Shown: piece after piece, positions 12,111-26,289 of the stretch
Position numbering within the stretch: position 1 is the stretch's first letter
How the letters are laid out: each line of letters begins with the position of its first letter
DNA from: Phaeosaccion multiseriatum
Lineage: Eukaryota > Ochrophyta, other classes
Direction of reading: 5' to 3'
Assembly (NCBI GenBank): GCA_965112735.1
Contig: OZ218956.1
Span: 186,001 to 250,000 of the forward strand
DNA: 64,000 bases
Made by a program: the position numbers and the translations under genes
The notes under the pieces: model-generated
Databases searched by the model: none
What the model saw: the letters and a program-made list of their open reading frames with translations, nothing else
What the model was told of the DNA's origin: nothing

Positions 12111-14247
12111 GGACACACTAAAATCTCTCACTTACCCCCGTGACGAGGGCGAGCAAGTAGAGGAGAAAGTCGACATCGACATGCATATCGAGCTCCATCA
12201 GAGCAACATCGAATCGCTTGAGATGCGTCACGTTGCCCTGCGGCGCCCTCTCCCGCTCGTACAGGAGCCTGAGCACTGGCACTGAAACTCCCCCTCCCCT
12301 GAGGTGCGAGTTGAAACCGCTGTTGGAGGGCTGCAGCAGCACGGGCAGCTGCGAGCGGGGCCGCATATCATCGACCTGCACGTGATACACACTCAGCTCT
12401 AGGAGTCACAGTTGGCGGATAGGCAGGGAGGGGAGGGGAGGGACATGTGAGTTCAGTTCATCCTCAGTATCAGTCACTCAGTCCAAGGACGAGGCAAGGC
12501 AGAGGTAGGCACATGGGCAGGAAGGGTGGCAAGACGAAGAAACAAGCCCAGGCCTAGACAAAGGCACTCGCCTCGCCACTCACTCACTGACTTACTGACC
12601 TGCCAGGTTGGTGCCGCTGGGCTTGACGGCACATACCCCGTCTACACTCAGTGACACCACCTCTTGCGAGCCGTGGGGGAGGGAGCCCACTAAGGAAACG
12701 ATGAGGCCCGCCAGAGACACTCGCAGGTCAGCGAGGGTGAAGAGGCGGCGGTACTCTGTTAAGGCGTTGCGAGTGCCCGACAGAGACAGAGCCTCGCTGA
12801 CAGTGACAGGGACAGGGAGAGAGGAGAGAGGAGGGGGGAGGAGGGTGAGAGAGGGGGAGAGGGAGGGAGACGGAGACGGAGAGGGAGAGGGAGAGAGAGA
12901 GGGAGAGAGAGAGAGGAGCGGGAAGGGAGAGGGAGAGGGAGAGGGAGAGGGAGAAGAGGGATTGGAGAGGGATGGGAGAGAGAGAGGGAGAGGGAGACGG
13001 AGAGGGAGAGGAGGGGCGGGAGCGGCAGGGGAAACTTGGAGTGTTTTCATCCGTCTCGCGCAAGGGCGGGGCAGGCCACAATACATAAGGCCTCTCCCTG
13101 TGTGCATCCTTTTAACACGCACACACCACACACCTGTGCTGCACATTGCCGAGGGAGATGACACGTGTGCGTCCCTCCGCCCTCACATTCCCCCACAGCG
13201 TGAGTCTGCCGCCTCCTATTCCTCGACTCCCCTCCACCCCCCACACGCTCTTACTCCCCTCCAGCTGCAGCGGCTCAACTTCTCCAATCTTGTCCAGACG
13301 GTACAGCTGCGTCACTCCGTCCGCTACCATCCTCTGCCCTCCCCCGCCATCCACTGCCATCCTCCCCACCCCTACCCGAAGCCGCCGTGAGGTGCCATAG
13401 TCCCACAGGAAGGAGCGCCACTCCAGGGGGGGAAGCTCTGCCCAGGGGGGCTGGTCCTGCTCCGCCACCCCCTGCACCTCCTGGCGGTACAGAACGGTTT
13501 CCGAGCTGGCTCTGTTCTCCAGGCGGAAGGGCGGGTATAGAGATGCGTCCGAGAGAGTCACGAAGACGGTGGAGCCGCGCAGGCTGAGGTATGCAGCCAC
13601 GATGTAGCACCGTCTGGGAGAGAGAGAGAGAAGGAAGCACGGAGGCGAAGGAGAGGAGCAAGAGTGCGGATGGGGTGGCGGCGGTCAGATGATGAGGCCT
13701 CCTTCCTTCCTTCCTGCCTTCCTTCCTTCCTTCCTTCCTTCCTTGTTTGGCTTGCTTGCTAGCTTACCCTATCCCCCAGACCACTCACTTCCCCATCCAC
13801 CCACCCATTGACATGCTACTTACCCGTCGCCATCTGTGACCCACATATGGCTCTCTCCGATGTCCTCCACAAACACAGGGTGCATGTGCTGGCCCTGCCC
13901 ATATGCCTGCCCATATGCCTGCCCATATGCCTGCCCGTGCTGCTCTGGCCCGCTGGAGGCAGCGGCTGACACGTCTCCCTCCCCCCCTACAAACACACAC
14001 TTGCTCTCTTTGTGCTGCCCGGCCCCTACGCTGTCACTGCCCAGCAGAGGCATGAGGCCCCGCAGCTGGGATGATGTGCCGGCATCCCCGCCCTTCCCTC
14101 CTCCGTCGGAACATGCCCTCCTCTGTGCCAGTCAAGTGCAAAAGTAAACAAGCACGTTAGCATGATGACAAGACAAGCGTAGCGGGGCAGAGACCGTTCC
14201 GTGAAGGTTCTGCACTCCTCGTGAAGCAAAGGACATGAGAAAGCGCG

Positions 14248-14317
<70 letters not shown>

Positions 14318-16464
14318 CTACACCACTGCTCTACTTGCTGGGCACTCACCCCACACTCAGCGGCCATGAAGGCCGACGCGGAGGGGAAATTATACACCAC
14401 TGCCGCGCTGCCGGGAAGGAGGGACTACAGGGGCATACATTTAGAGGCACATGGGCGTACATTTAGAGACATATGGGCATACATTTAGAGGCATATGGGC
14501 AGAGCAAGACAGATGTAGATGGGGAGGATATGTAAGGGGTATATGGGCAGGGCAGAGAGAGAGCCACCACGTCAGTCGAGCCTCAGAGGAAGGAGGAGCG
14601 CCCTTGGCTAGACTGGTGGAGAGAGTAAGCAGGCCATGCAGTCCCCCCCCCCCCCTCTCTCTCCTTCCCTTCGTGCACCCACCATTGCGATGCTGTCACT
14701 CTCTTCCTCCTCCTGCTGCTCTTCCTCTTCCTCCTCCTCCTCCTCCTCCTCCTCCTCCTCCTCCTCCTCCTCCTGCTCCTCGCCCCCCTCCCGCTCCGAA
14801 GGCCCCTTGCTGCCCTCCTTCTTACCCTCATCGCCCCCCTCTTCCTTCTGCGTGCGCCCTTTCTGTCGCCCCCTGCGCCCCCCTTCGCTTGCCGCCCTCT
14901 GCCGCTGCCCCTGTCGCCATCCCTCCTCTCCCGCAAAGAGTCGGAAGCGCTGCACGGCCTCTCTTTTCTTGCTCACTGACACAGCCACGAGGCTTAGCGC
15001 CACTCTGCTGAGGCGGTTGCGCACCACGAAGCGAGGGCTGATGGTAATTACCTGGAAGGGTCATGGTCATGGTCATGGTGGGGGTGAGGGAGTGAGTGAG
15101 TGAGTGAGGGAGTGAGGGAGTGGGCGAGGGTGAGTGAGGAGTGAGGGAGGGATGAGGGAGGGGTGAGGGAGGGGAGGGGTGATCAAGTGGGTGAGTGGGT
15201 GAGTGAGTGGTGGCTGTGAGTGAATGGAAGGGAGGGAAGGGGAGAGGAGAGGAGATGAGTAAGTAAGTCAATGAAGGCTAGTAAGCCAATGAAGGCTAGT
15301 AAGTCAATGAAGGCGACGGTGATGACCTTAGTCCGACGAAACATGCCCGGCAAGGAAGTGATGGACACTCCGAAGGTGGCCAGGGGCGTGTGTAACTGCC
15401 CGGACGTGTTGACCGCGTCAACGTTGAAACGGCGACTCCATTGACGCCCTCCGTTGTCCAGGCACACAGGGAGAGAAGAGAGGGGGCCGTGGGACTGAGA
15501 CAGCCACTCGGGCAGGACGAAACCCAGCCTGAAGTGGGAGGAGGAGGGGGGGGAGTAGGAGGAGGGGGAGGAGGAGGAGGAGGAGGAGGAGGAGGAGGAG
15601 GAGGAGGAGGAAGAGGAGAGAAATGATGAGTGGGCAATGTTCGGGCGGCATGCTCCCATCCACTGTCATCCCTGTATCCCTGCGGCTCCTTGCAAAGGAC
15701 CCCCATCCACTGCCATCCCAACACATCATACTTACCCGTTGCCCCCTTTGTCCTCCCCGCCCCCTGCGCGTCCCGACGTCTCCTCCTCCTTCTTCTTCCC
15801 TCCCTCCTCCCCCCCCAGCTGCTGCTGCTGCTGCTGCTGCTGGTGGTGGTCGGAGCAAGGGCCGATGCTGCTGTAAGGAGTGCTCGTGGGCGCGTGCGCG
15901 AGGATAAAGTAGTTCCTCTTGGCTCCGTTGGCGCGGTTTCCGCCGGTCCACACCAACCCCGGGGGGCACACCTTTCGGAACACCTGATACTCAAAGGGCT
16001 GGCGGTAGTTGGAGCCGGCCATCTGTTACATTACGTAAGTTATGTAAGTCAGCAGTCATCAAGCACCGGGGGGAGGGGGGAGGGTGTCAGAGCACGGCAC
16101 CGCAATGGAGCTATCCTGACACCACCTATCTTGACACCAGCTATCCTGACACCAGCTATCCTGACACCAGCCATCCTGACACCAGCTATCCTGACACCAG
16201 CCATCCTGACACCAGCTATCCTGACACCAGCTATCCTGACACCAGCTATCCTGACACCAGCCATCCTGACACCACCTATCCTGACACCAGCCATCTTGAC
16301 ACCAGCTATCCTGACACCAGCCACCGAAGGCCTGCCCTTTCTAAGGGAGCGGAAGAAAGAAGCACGCCTCCTCAGCCCCCGTTTCAGTTTGAGTTCGAGT
16401 TGGAATTCCAGTTCCAGGAACCAACTGTCTGCCTGTCTGCCAGCCTGTCTGCCTGTCTGCCTGT

Positions 16465-16515
<51 letters not shown>

Positions 16516-16887
16516 CCGTAGCAACGTACCCTTAGCTCGGGCCTCCTCTCCCAGCCGCCCTTTGCCAGCCAGGACGGCCCGCCACCCCACCCCTCTTGAC
16601 CCCTCTGATTGAGGCCCCTCTTGTCATAGCACACCAGCACCACGGTGCGCTGCAGTACAGTGAAGTGGACAAAGGTACCCTCCCCCGCGCGTTTGTCGTC
16701 CTGCGCCGTCTGCACGCAGGCCAAACGTAAGCCGCGGAGGCCGGCCTGGGCAAGGGCAAGGGGGGGGGGTTACATTGACTTATGGGAAGGAGGGGCTTAC
16801 ATTGACTTGCGGGAAGAGGGGAAGGGAAGGTGGGCAGAGGTAGGTGCCGGCTGTCGGAACACAGAGACACAGAGAAACAAACACACC

Positions 16888-16954
<67 letters not shown>

Positions 16955-16972
16955 GGACAGACAGACAGACAG

Positions 16973-17005
<33 letters not shown>

Positions 17006-17012
17006 TAGACAA

Positions 17013-17054
<42 letters not shown>

Positions 17055-17082
17055 GGGAAGACAGACAGACAGACAGACTGAC

Positions 17083-17164
<82 letters not shown>

Positions 17165-20100
17165 TCAGACAGACAGACCGACCGACGGACAGACCGACCG
17201 ACAGACAGACAGACAGACGGATAGACAAACAGACAAACACATCGAGACAGACCCACAGAGACGCAGCGAGACAGGTGGAGCAAGGGGAGCAAAGACAGCA
17301 CAAGGAGGGCAATTTCTGTAACAGTATTATTGACTGAGGAAGACAATTTCTGTAACAGTATTACTGACTATGGAGGACGAGGAGAGCACAAGGAGGGCTC
17401 TGCTCCTCTTCCTTACATACTTACCGGCAGCGTGGGTAACGTGTAGTCCCTGTCCACATAGGGCCGATCTCCCTCCCGAAAGTCGAACAAGAGGCGGTAC
17501 TTTGAGCGGCACAGGATGGAGTCCGCAGGAGAGCGGCTCACCACCTGGGCGGGTTAGTCACAGATGGCAACGGATGGGGCACGGGGTTTGCCGAGGGGGG
17601 GGGGGGGTGCCGTTGAGAGAGTGCACACACACACATACATACACGCATACACACGCACGCACACACACACGTACACACGCACACATACACACACACACAC
17701 GTAATGTTACGTACAAGGTCTCTGAGGTCGATGTGTGCGCCGATAAGTCCACTCGGCACCGGCCTCTGCCCCACGCAATACCCCTGCCCATATGCCTGCC
17801 CATATGCCTGCCCATATGCCTGAGGTTGGGGTTGCGCCAGCAGGATGACGTTGTGCAGCAACCCCTTGCCGTCGGAGCTGGAACTTGCCCTCTTAGCGCC
17901 ACCCACACGCACCAGAGCGCCCCCACGGAAGAATCGCCCGTACACCACGAAGGTGGGGCTCTTCCCAGGGGGGGCAGTTCCCGGGGGGGCAGTCCCCCGG
18001 GGCTTGTGTGTCCCCGAGGGGGCGGCGGTGAGTAGCAGAGACAGAGACGGAGAACCCCCCTCCCTCCCTTGTTGCTGCTCCTCTTGCAGTGGCCTGAAGC
18101 CGTCTCTCAGCAGCCAGGAGGGCAGCAAGTCCGAAGGGGTGCGGCTGTCCACGCACACAAACACGAAACAGTCGGTGGAGGGCCAGAAGGAGAGCAGCAC
18201 CTTCTTGTTACTGTCATCTGCTGCCATCCTCTCCTCCATTCCCTCCACCCCCCCCATCCCCTCATCGCCCTTTCCCCCCCTGTCCAGTCCACTCGAGCCG
18301 CCCGAGAGAGGCCCAGCGGCAGAGGAGGAGGAGGCGGCGGAGGAGGAGGAGGGGAGAGGCACCAAAGAGGTCTTGACGAGACGGGTGTGGGGGCTCGAGG
18401 GGCCGACGATGTGTGAGAGCGTTTCAGAACGGACCAAGGCCCGCAGAGAGGAAGGAAGCGCGCCCAGCACCAGCTCCAGGTCGGCGAACAGCCTAATTTG
18501 TAAGGGGAATGAAGCGGGCGGGCAAGTAGTACGCCTCATAAGTCAGTGAAGCAACGCCTCATAAGTCAGCAATCTGTAGAGCCTTACTCAAGCCACACCC
18601 TTTGCCCAACCTACCCCACCCGCCTGACGGGTGCACGCACGCACACACGCACGCACGCACGCACGCACCTGCTTCCCTGCTTGAGGCTTGAGCGGAAGCG
18701 GTAGGAGTGCTTCAAGTCTTCGTTGAACACGCTCAAAGAGCCCACGTACAGCCCCTGCCCATATGACTGCCCATATGACTGCCCATGTGACTGCCCTTGC
18801 CCCACGCAATGCCCCAGCGCGTAGGGAAGCACCTGCAGCTTCTGCGCCGGGCAGCTAAGCATCACGGGCGGCGGCGGCGGTGGCGGTGGCGGCTCCTTCG
18901 CTGACTTACTACTGAGACTGGTTTGGCCTTGGCTTTGCTGCCTGCCTGCTTGTGTACCGCCTGCTGTGCCTGCCGTGCCGTCTCTCTCTCTGTCTCTGAA
19001 GAAGGCCGCGTGCATGCCGTCAGAGAGTAGCGTCGCGTCGGCGCGGAGGGTGGCACGGAGGCGACTCACTGCAGAGCACACAACGGAGTCTTCGGGGGAG
19101 GGCAGGCCGGAGCCAAGAGGGGAGAGCAGGGAGGGGAGCACGCCCTCGCTGAGGCACGCCGGCAGGGCTGTAGGAAGAAGGGGGGGGGGGGCAGGGGAGG
19201 GGAGGGAGGAGTCAAGATTGGAGACAGACTGACACATTAACACACCGCCATCTGTGATTGGTCGATTGGCTGCCTTGCTGACCCGTCCCCTCCCAACTGA
19301 TTTGACTGAGTGACTGAGTGAGTGAGTGACTGAGTGACGGAGTGACTGAGTGACTGAGTGACTGAGTGACTGAGTGACTGAGTGACTGAGTGACTGAGTG
19401 ACTGACCGACCTTCCTTGCTGCTCTTGCCCCTGCCCCTGAGCTTGGGCTCCTTCCTCTTGTCCGTCAGCGCCTTGTACCACAAGGCCATCCCCGTTCGAT
19501 TCACGACCCAATAGCGCGCAAACAGAGTCAATCGCCGTGCCCCCTTGACGCTCCAGCTGCGGCCCAACAAGAACTGCGGATGGGAGAGTGCTCGTTCCTC
19601 TGCCTCAAGTCTCCGCAGCCACGACACTTGTCTCGGAGGTAGCGCATTGAACGTCTGTCGATCGCACCTTGCAGTGGGAGGGGTGGCCAGCACGTCAGAC
19701 CAGCTCCCCGAGCCTGTGCCAAAGCGCACGCGCAGGTAAAGAGGGCGATGTATGTCCAACGCGCCCACTTTGATCTCCTTGCCGCTCTCCACAGTGCCCC
19801 GCCACACTTGCCGGAGCCGCAGGGGAGGACGGCCGGTCCCAGTCCCGCTTGGGCCAGTGGGAGGCCTCCCAGTCTCCTTCTGGTCAGGGTCAGGGTCAGG
19901 GTCAGGGTCAGTATCAGCCCGATGAGAGCCGAGCTCCTCAGGAGAGGCGAGAAGAACGGCGCTCACTCGTATCTCCATTTGGCTCTCCAAGTCTCTCTCC
20001 TCGTCCTCCCCCTCACCTCCGCCCCCACCCCCCCCTCCCCCTCCCCCCTGCCGCGAGACTCGGCGCCGATACTGACGGGCCTCCTCCTCCTCCTCCTGCT

Positions 20101-23100
20101 GTTGCTGCTGCTGTATCACCAACTGCTGCTCCTCCTCTTGCTCCACCTCCGATTCCTGCTGCCCGCCGCTGCCCCCCCTGGGCATGGGCAGTCCCCCTCC
20201 CCCCGTCTTTCCCTTGTTGACGAAGCTGTGCTGGTGGCGGGTAGCCTCTCGTGGGAGGAAGAACAGTGCCGACGCCGGGTCAGCCTTCGGACTGGCGTTT
20301 CCCCGCTGCTGGCTCTGCGCCCAGTCCTGGCCACGCTGAAGCGCCTCCCGCCTTGCCTCCCCCTCTCCCTCCCCCCATCCCTCCGCCTCCCCCCTCCCCT
20401 CTCCTCCTCCTCCCCCCCCCACATCCCCCCTACCCCCCTCCACGCACTGCACAAGCTGCACCTCTATGGAGCAGGGCAGCACATTCTGCAGCACGTAGGA
20501 AGGGTGCACCACTAGCAGCCACTGGGCCCCCTCGCCCCCCTCCTCCAGCACTGAGCCCACCCCCCCCCCGCCCTCGCCCCCCTCAGCCAGGCCCTTGGAG
20601 GAAGTGCGCCTCGGTGGTGAGGAAGGGCTCGTCAAAGGGGTGATAGGCGCTCTTGCCTTGGGAGACGCACGGCCGTGAAGGTGACCATCACCAACCCGTA
20701 TTGAGTCTCGCTCTCCCCCTCCTCCTCCCGACACGGTCCGCTCTGGCTGCTGCTGCTGTTGGTTGTCCGTATAGCCGCCAGCAGTGCCCCCACCCATACT
20801 GCCCGAGAAAGTCCCTGCGTAGCTGCTCAAGTGGCTGCTCCTCCTCCTCTGCCTGCCTGTCTGCCTGCCTGCCTGCCTGCTCGCCTTGCCCCTGCCCCTG
20901 CCCCCCTTGCCCTGCTGAGTGCCCACCGCTCCGAAGTGATCTCCGAGCCCAACGCTGTGACCCGCCCCTCCCGACGCATCCCTCCTCCTGTGCAAGTACA
21001 GCGAGTTTGCCTCCATCTGCTCCGTCCTCCGGAGCCGCATAGGGATGGCAGTGGATGACGGGTCGAAGAGCGCAGGGGAGAGCCGTAGAGACAGACCCTC
21101 ACCCCGCACGCCGCACCTGCCACAGTTACAATACAGTTACAATACAGTTCCAATACAGTTCCAATACAGTTCCAATACAGGTACAGCAGAGTGGCCCTTG
21201 ATCATATGATGGGAAGCCCATACATCGACATGCTCGATACGGAAATCGAGATCAGCAAACTGAAACTGCATGGCCCCTTACCTGGTGGCGTCGCCTTTGA
21301 GGCTGAGGCGATGACTCTCCAGGAGAGGCAGGGGAAGGGGAAGTACCTCCTCCACCGCCAGGGCCAAAGGAAGCTCTCTCTCTCTTCCTCCTCTTGACAT
21401 GGGCGGTGGTGACTGGGGAGAAGAGTCGAACCCCAATCCCGAGAGATCGACCTGAGGGCGAGGAGGTGGGGCGAGGAGGGGGCGGGCCGGGCCGGGGCGG
21501 TGGGAGTGAAGCGCTGCAAGCTTGGAAGCATCGAGGCTTTGTAGGCACTCGCAGCAAGCACTCAGTAACCACTCACTCACCTCCACGGGCGAAGTCGACT
21601 TGTTGCTGAGGGCGACGTTCGAATACAGGTCCAGCACGAGCCCATCTGTGACTCCTCCGTGTGGGCCCTGTTGGCCAGCGGCGAGCCCCTGCCCTCCTCT
21701 GCCTGACGATACGCTTGACGACAAGGCCGCTCGGGTTACCTTCACCACGAGCCCCTGTCAGCAGATGAGGGAATAGAGGCGTACAGGGAGGGAGGGGGTT
21801 ACGAGGCATAAGAGGCATTGGGGTGGGCGTCGGCTCATCCCGTGAGTGTAGCAATGGGATGGACAGCCGCAATGAGCAGGACAGACAGCCGCAAGCGATG
21901 GAGTACTGTACCGCCGTGTGAGTGTGACGTGCGAGGTGTGTGGCCCTCCCTCCCTCCCTCCCTCCCTCCCTCCCTCCCTCCCTCCCTCCCTCCCTCCCTC
22001 CGTCCGTCCCTCTCCCTCCCTCCGTCCCTCTCCCTCCCTCGCTAGCTCGCTCCCTCCGTCCTTCCCTCCCTCCCTCCCTCCCCTCCCTCCCCTCCTTCCC
22101 TCCCTCCCCTCCTTCCTTCCCTCCCTCCCTCTCTCCCTCCCGAACAGCAAAGACACTTACAAATCCCGATGCCCCCCCTGCTGTACAACCAACTGCTGTA
22201 GCCGGTGTCCCCGTCCCGAAACCCGTGGGGGCTCCGCTGCTGCCTCTCCGGATCGGGGAAGGCGGCCCCTGCCAAAAGCCGCCCCCCAGCGCCCCTCCCC
22301 CCGCCCCGCCCCTGTCGCCCTCCTGTTTGGCTTTGGATGCATACCACAGAGGGAAGACCGCGGTGTGCGGCTCCGGCCTAAGCAGCGCGAGCACCGGGCG
22401 ATAGCCCTCCACCACCAGCGTCAAAGGGTATCTGACACTGTTGCCACCGTACTCGGTGGACGAGTGAGTGTCACGAAGAGCGCTAACAGGCACCGCACAC
22501 ACCACACTCCTTCCGTGTCGTACCGCCACGCTGCTGTGGGGTGTCAGGACGGGCATGCCCAGGGGTGTACGGCCTGGCTCTGTGCCCTCTGCCACCCCGA
22601 TCTCCTCCTCCTCCTCCTCCTCCTCCTCCTCCTCCTCCTCCTCCTCCTCCTCCTCCTCCTTGCCCCCCTCCTCTTCTTCCTCATGCTCCTCCTCCTCCTC
22701 GTCGTCCTCCTCCTCTTCCTCCTCCTCCTCCTCCTCCTCCCCCCCGCCCCCCGCCTCCTCTGTCTCCCCGCAGTCCCCTAGCGACAGCCCCTCGAAGAGC
22801 GCCACTTCAAGCCCTTCCCCTGTCACACTCACGACCCTTCCCAGTCGGTTGCGTAGTGTCAGCCTCAGCAGTTGGTGATCTGGGTCAGCCCCCACACCCC
22901 TCGAGGGGTCCAGCCCAGAGAGGGTCCCCTGCCCATACTCATCGCAGTAGCTGCTCGGTCAGGTACGGGGAGTGCATACACCCAGGCATATGGGCAGGCA
23001 TATGGGCAGGCAGGCGTATGGGCAGAGTAAGCGAGGGGACCATACGCCTCAGATGCGCTGTGATGCGGAGGGGAGAGCGTCTAGAGTGCCGAAAGAGATT

Positions 23101-24260
23101 GTCCTTCGCCAGGCTTCTTCCTCCCTTCCTCACTACCTCGCTCCCTCCCCACCCACCCATTGACTTACTACCCACCTGGCCTCCCAGTGCCTGACCACAC
23201 TCCGCACGACCTTTTTGACGGTTTCGCCAAGCGCCGTGGTGACGTTAAGCACGAGGTGGGTCGGGCTCTCGAGACGGAGTGTCAGGGAGTCTCTCCTGCC
23301 GAGGGCACTCTCTACGGCAAGGGAAAGGCTCCATGGCTCGAGGAAGTGCTCACACAGACCGGCCACCTTGTTGAGGTAGCGGCCTGAGGCAGGCATAGGG
23401 GCAGAGGCATATGGGCAGAGGCATAGGGGCAGAGGCATATGGGCAGAGGCATATGGGCAGAGGCATAGGGGCAGAGGCATAGGGGCAGAGGCATATGGGC
23501 AGAGGCATAGGGGCAGAGGCATAGGGGAAGAAGCATATGGGCAGAGGCATAGGGGAGGTATGCGGTGTGTGAAGAGCTTCGAGAGCTTGGTCACGATGAC
23601 ACAGAAGAGAAGTCGAGAGTTTCGACAGCGTGGTGGGCCCTTCCCTCGTGAACTTCTAGTCAAGTCCACTCACCTTCCACGACGCAGCTGAGGCAGGCCT
23701 GCAGCCCGTCCTTCCTACCCAACCACGGCTCATGGCTGGCGTGCACAAGGCTCAGCGAGAGCAAGGCGCTGGGCACACAGAGCTGCGCCAGAGGCTCCTC
23801 CTCCGTTGACTTACTGTAGGCCCCACCCTCGCCGTACCCTTGAGGCCGTAGCGCTGAGCGATGGTCCACCTCCACCAGAGAGAGTAGCAGAGAGCCTGTA
23901 TCCACGCGCACGTCGTACGCGTACATGACCACGGCCTCGCCTCCCTCCTCGCCCTCCGCTGCCATCCCTCCCATCCCCTCCCCGTCATTGGCCGATGGGA
24001 TGAAGAGGGCGCCTCCCTTGGCCACGGCGACGAGGTGCTCCATGCGGCGGGTCCTCTGGGGATGGCGGTAGATGGATCGCAGTGGATGGATGGCAGTACA
24101 CGAGGAGGGGTGTCAAGGGTCCGGCTCGATTCTCTGCCTCCGCCTCACGCGCGCACACCCACGCACAAATAAGACACACAGAGCCGCAAGGACACAGACA
24201 CACACACGTACACGCTCACACACACACACACGTACACGCTCATACACACACACACACACT

Positions 24261-24293
<33 letters not shown>

Positions 24294-24326
24294 TCACACA
24301 CACACACACACCCACACACACACACA

Positions 24327-24357
<31 letters not shown>

Positions 24358-26192
24358 GTACACGCTCACACACACACACACACTCACACACACACACTCA
24401 CACACACACACACACTCACACACACACACACACTCACACACACACACACACTCACACACACTCACACACACACACACACCCACACACACACACTCACACA
24501 CACACACACACACACACGCACACACACACACGCACACACACACACACACACTTTCATTGACATACTCACCCTCCTTAGGGCGTGCTCCTCGACGAGGCTC
24601 TGGACGGCTCGAGAGAGGCTGACCTTGCCACCGGCCAGGCACTCCGGGCCGAGCAGCCAGCGGGGGGAGGACAGGCCAGAGGATGAGCGGCCGGAGGACG
24701 GGCGGGGGGACAGCCCCGAGAGAGGGGAGGGGGACGAGAGGGGCGAGAGACTACTGGGGCTACTGTCTCTCTCTGTGTCTCTATCTCGGTGTCCGAGGTG
24801 TCGGTGTTGCCCAGCCCCATCCGTGTCGTCACCTTCTACTCCCCCCTCCTCCTCTCCCAGTGCCTGGAGCAGCACGAAGTAGTTGGCACAGCCCTTCCTC
24901 GTGCCCTCGTTGCAGCCCAGACGCACAACGCCCGCACCATAGCGCTTGCTCAGCACCTGACAGATGGCAGTGGATGGTGGTGGATAGCGGTGGATGGATG
25001 GGGGGGGCAACGAAGAGGGGGCGTTTTTATTGCTTCCTTGGGTCGATACTCGCTTGGGTCAAGGCCGGGGAGGCCACACCAGCGGCCCATGCCCATGACC
25101 TGCCATCCTCCTTCCACCCGAAACTGAAACTAACCTCGAAGACGCACTCCGACGTGTGCAGCTGCATGTGCGTGCGCGTAAAGTACATGAGCCAGATGGG
25201 AAGTTTGAGTTTGACCTTCATACTCCCCTTGGTGCTCTTCTTGGGCAGCAGCAGGCGGCGGTCGTAGCACACATACACGGTGGCGGGGGCCTTGAGTGAG
25301 AAGGAGAGGAAGGCTCGCGTGCCGCTGTGGCTGCGGTCCTTGCGAAACGTTCGGATGCCTGTCAGGTATGCGCTTCGCAGGCGGGGAGGGAGTGACGTCA
25401 CCACTGCATCGCATGTGTGTCAAGGGTCAAGGTTCGAGGATCGACAGCAAGAGGCGGTTGTTAGGGTCAGGGTCAGGGTCAGGGTCAAGGTCAGGGCCCA
25501 GGGTCAGGGTCAGGGTCAGGGTCAGGGTCAGGGACAGGGTCAGGGTCAGGGTCAGGGCCCAGGGTCCAGGGTCCAGGGTCCAGGGTTCGCCCTTGCGCTG
25601 ATGTGCGGTGTGTCCGCATGCACGAGGGCAAGTAACCAGAGCGAATCTTAAGTAACCTTAAGTAACAGAGCTACTAAGCAGAGGTACTAAGCAGAGCTAA
25701 TAAGCAGAGCTAACCCCTCGTCCTTCGCCCCTCGCCCACTCACCATACGCCGGCTTGTCGCTGTAGTAGCTGTGCCCTACCGCCACCGGGGCGTCCATCA
25801 TGACATACTGGCGGTCCCTTAGCGCCACTCGGATGTTAAAGGGCAGCGCCAGCCCCAGCAGGGAGGGCGCCATGACGTCACGCCAGACCTCTTTGGCGAA
25901 GGCGAAGTTCTTCAGAGCTCTCACCAACCGGATCTGCAGAGATTGGGCGGACATCATCAACATCGGAGTTGTTGGGAACAGAGAGGGGGGAGGAGGGAGG
26001 GAGAAGGAGAAGAGGGGGAGAGAGAACAAGAGCGAGAGAGAAAGGGAGGACGGAGAGAGACAAGAAGGAGAGAGTGGAGTGGAGAGGTAGACGGATACAA
26101 CAGAGAGAGTGAGAAGAGAGAGCGACAAGCCAGGGAGGAGAACAAACGCACACACACACGCACACACACACACACTGACACGCACACACACA

Positions 26193-26289
<97 letters not shown>

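Larger units (their letters stand above)
15640..17545 (-). other. YxDR/DDK/PSWL module C in the VPS13-like protein
   Basis: Exons near 17545-17426, 16745-16531 and 16022-15737 encode [14 protein letters not shown], then [20 protein letters not shown] with VVLVCYDKR and PSWL, then [13 protein letters not shown] and [15 protein letters not shown]. It is the best-preserved of the three copies. The acceptor side of its introns is filled with CAGA, CCTG and 15-bp repeats. Confidence 0.5.

Noticed and set aside
25463-25590. Possible interstitial telomere repeat (GGGTCA)n
   Set aside because: The hexamer is AGGGTC, not a known telomere unit, and a short run of it also occurs inside VPS13 coding sequence.
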